This document shows positions 62,696-64,000 of a stretch of DNA of 64,000 bases, piece after piece; position 1 is the stretch's first letter; each line of letters opens with the position of its first letter. The notes beneath the pieces are model-generated. The model saw only the letters and a program-made list of their open reading frames with translations. It was not told where the DNA came from and ran no database searches. Origin of the DNA: Leyella stercorea (lineage in GTDB: Bacteria > Bacteroidota > Bacteroidia > Bacteroidales > Bacteroidaceae); the NCBI RefSeq assembly GCF_021531355.1, contig NZ_JADYTS010000002.1:1-64000 (forward strand). Reading direction: 5' to 3'. Position numbers and translations under genes: made by a program.

Positions 62696-62904
62696 TGTTA
62701 TCAGTTTTATTCAAAGCTTTGTTTTTAATGGTTGCTGCCGAACCTGGCATAGCTACGTTCAAGAGCATGGTTCGCTTGTACAGACGATATAAAAACAAAA
62801 AAATCTCTAATGTGAAACAAGTTGTTAGGCAAATGGCTATTAGTGGCATTGGCCTTCTCGTTATATTTGCAATTTATGTTTTCATAGTACAAGTTTTCCT
62901 GTAG
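62692..62904 (+). CDS. Small basic membrane protein, possible partner of the preceding lipoprotein
   Basis: A 70-residue protein starting at an ATG that overlaps the upstream stop; a GGAGG ribosome-binding site lies 7 bp before it inside the upstream gene, stronger than usual for this phylum. It has a hydrophobic N-terminal helix (LSVLFKALFLMVAAE), a very basic middle (VRLYRRYKNKKISNVKQVVR) and a C-terminal helix (GIGLLVIFAIYVFIVQVFL). Two-helix basic membrane proteins of this size often act as immunity proteins, leaders or membrane anchors. I do not recognise the family. Confidence 0.72.
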   Translation: MMLSVLFKALFLMVAAEPGIATFKSMVRLYRRYKNKKISNVKQVVRQMAISGIGLLVIFAIYVFIVQVFL

Positions 62905-62931
62905 GGTGCTTCTGTCTTTTGAAAGTGGCTT

Positions 62932-62946
62932 ATCCACTCAGTGGAT
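62932..62946 (+). terminator. Weak terminator after the small membrane gene
   Basis: ATCCAC/GTGGAT with a 3-nt loop, followed by TTGTTTT. The third intron scar starts just after it. Confidence 0.4.
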
Positions 62947-62949
62947 TTG

Positions 62950-63202
62950 TTTTAAGTGCAGGTGTGAAACAAATCGTGCCGTGAGAAGTCAGCAGACGCC
63001 ATCGTAGTGCAATACGTCGATAAAGTTGCACGAAGGGCAGAACCTAATAATTAAGCGATAGTAATTTAATGGGGGCGTATCTCGAATGGCATCCAAAATA
63101 GGAACTGCCGTATGCCGAACGGCACGTACGGTGGTGTGAGAGGTCGGTAAACATGAAAATAGGAGATAAACATCTATGATTAGTGTTTACCTCCTACTCG
63201 AT
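62950..63202 (+). mobile_element. Group II intron scar with partial domain IV and 3' end
   Basis: The left part includes GTGAGAAGTCAGCAGACGCC, a sequence style found just before intron reverse-transcriptase genes. It then jumps to the last maturase codons (GAYLEWHPK, 63071-63100), a domain V hairpin at about 63101-63135 and the shared end CTCCTACTCGAT at 63202. The reverse transcriptase is deleted. The left border is an estimate (a GTGCAG word at 62956 could be the 5' end). Confidence 0.8.
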
Positions 63203-63248
63203 TTATGTTCAGCAACGCTCATTGCATTGCTTATTGTTAAAATCCTTA

Positions 63249-64000
63249 TTACAGCTGAGCCAACTCAACTACCTTATCTACTGCTGCTGACAGACCATCC
63301 TTGTCCTTGCCGCCTGCCTGGGCGAAGTGAGGCTGACCGCCGCCGCCGCCCTTGATGAGCTTGGCAGCCTCGCGTACCATCTGTCCGGCGTTGAGCGAGT
63401 GGTCCTTGACGAGATCGTCGCTCATTGCTACGTTCAGCATTGGCTTGTCGTGAGATACTGTGCCGACGACGGCAAGCATGTTCTCGCTTACAGCCTGGCG
63501 CAGCTTGAACATGAGGTCCTTGGCAGCAGATGGTTCCATAGGCAATACGGCGGTGATAACCTTAACACCGTTCACCTCGCGAGCCTTAGCGATGAGTTCG
63601 CTCTTGGTACGCTCTACAGCCTGAGCCTGGAACTGCTCGATGCTCTTCTTCATGGCGTCGTGCTCCTCGATATACTTGCCGATGACAGCCTGCAGGTCCT
63701 TAGCGTTGTTGAAGAGTGCGCGGATGGCCTTCATTCCGTCCTCGATGTTGTACATCAGTTCCTCGCATTCCTTTCCGGTCTTAGCCTCGATACGGCGGAT
63801 GCCGGCAGCAACGCTGCTCTCAGAGATAATCTTGAAGAAACCGATGCGGCCAGTTGACTGTGCGTGGATACCACCGCAGAACTCGCAGCTCGGTCCGAAA
63901 CGCACTACGCGCACCTTGTCGCCATACTTCTCGCCGAAGAGGGCGATGGCACCCAGCTTCTTAGCCTCCTCGAATGGAGTGTCGCGATGCTCGTCGAGCG
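63249..64000 (-). CDS. alaS: Alanyl-tRNA synthetase, C-terminal part (runs off the window)
   Basis: The reading frame is open from the right edge of the window to a stop at 63249-63251; about 250 codons are present of a family that is near 870. It holds the second-additional-domain metal site (CEFCGGIHAQSTGRIGFFKI, with Cys and His of the editing centre) and the C-terminal DHHA1 part with GGGGGQPHFAQAGG, the glycine-rich loop that helps bind tRNA-Ala. The catalytic domain lies beyond position 64000. Codon bias is high. Confidence 0.96.
   Translation of the reverse strand, partial: LDEHRDTPFEEAKKLGAIALFGEKYGDKVRVVRFGPSCEFCGGIHAQSTGRIGFFKIISESSVAAGIRRIEAKTGKECEELMYNIEDGMKAIRALFNNAKDLQAVIGKYIEEHDAMKKSIEQFQAQAVERTKSELIAKAREVNGVKVITAVLPMEPSAAKDLMFKLRQAVSENMLAVVGTVSHDKPMLNVAMSDDLVKDHSLNAGQMVREAAKLIKGGGGGQPHFAQAGGKDKDGLSAAVDKVVELAQL

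Overview
This window looks like chromosome of a gut- or rumen-type member of the Bacteroidales, most likely Prevotellaceae (Prevotella/Segatella-like); the genus is an inference. Directly visible support: many genes are preceded by the Bacteroidota promoter (-7 TAnnTTTG, -33 TTG/TTTG); there are SusC/SusD pairs, lipoproteins with an acidic tract after the lipidated Cys, an intact type IX secretion core operon (porPKLMN), and LytTR/TPR signalling typical of the phylum. It opens with the 3' end of a 23S gene and a 5S gene, and closes inside alaS.

Layout. 1-2029: rRNA operon end, a Phd/RelE-type toxin-antitoxin pair, and an internally deleted group II intron behind the toxin terminator. 2030-5890: accessory, AT-rich DNA with a subtilisin-like lipoprotein, a small lipoprotein, a 336-bp fragment copied from the next outer-membrane gene, and about 700 bp of complex tandem repeats. 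5892-11564: two divergent TonB-type outer-membrane beta-barrel proteins. 11811-23575: a glycan-uptake locus with two SusC/SusD pairs, a fibronectin-like lipoprotein and a GH16 glucanase. 23680-27734: malate dehydrogenase, Xaa-Pro aminopeptidase and an EamA exporter. 27957-32731: a four-gene MacAB-like efflux operon riddled with intergenic repeats. 32871-38333: XRE-ImmA/IrrE regulator-protease, radical SAM protein, trigger factor, an esterase and a small beta-barrel. 38410-44580: T9SS core on the minus strand. 44800-54674: tRNA-Val, a CPA2 antiporter, a LolD-like ATPase, a CvfB-like protein, a LytTR two-component pair, a candidate small RNA, NAD(P)HX repair and a DUF4831-like protein. 54736-63202: a second accessory island with a MITE-like hairpin, a type III-like restriction-modification pair in res-mod order, an AAA/DUF4143 ATPase behind exactly 33-bp-spaced iterons, and a lipoprotein plus tiny membrane protein bracketed by two group II intron scars. 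63249-64000: alaS.

How parts fit. The two SusCD pairs with GH16 suggest import of a beta-glucan-type polysaccharide. The por genes form the inner-membrane motor and periplasmic ring of protein export. The two accessory islands carry the mobile scars, the toxin-antitoxin and restriction genes and the uncharacterised pieces. Repeat families built from AATTCAAAATTC/TTGAGAG words sit just before several start codons and may shape translation leaders. Domain assignments come from reading translated motifs, not from database searches.
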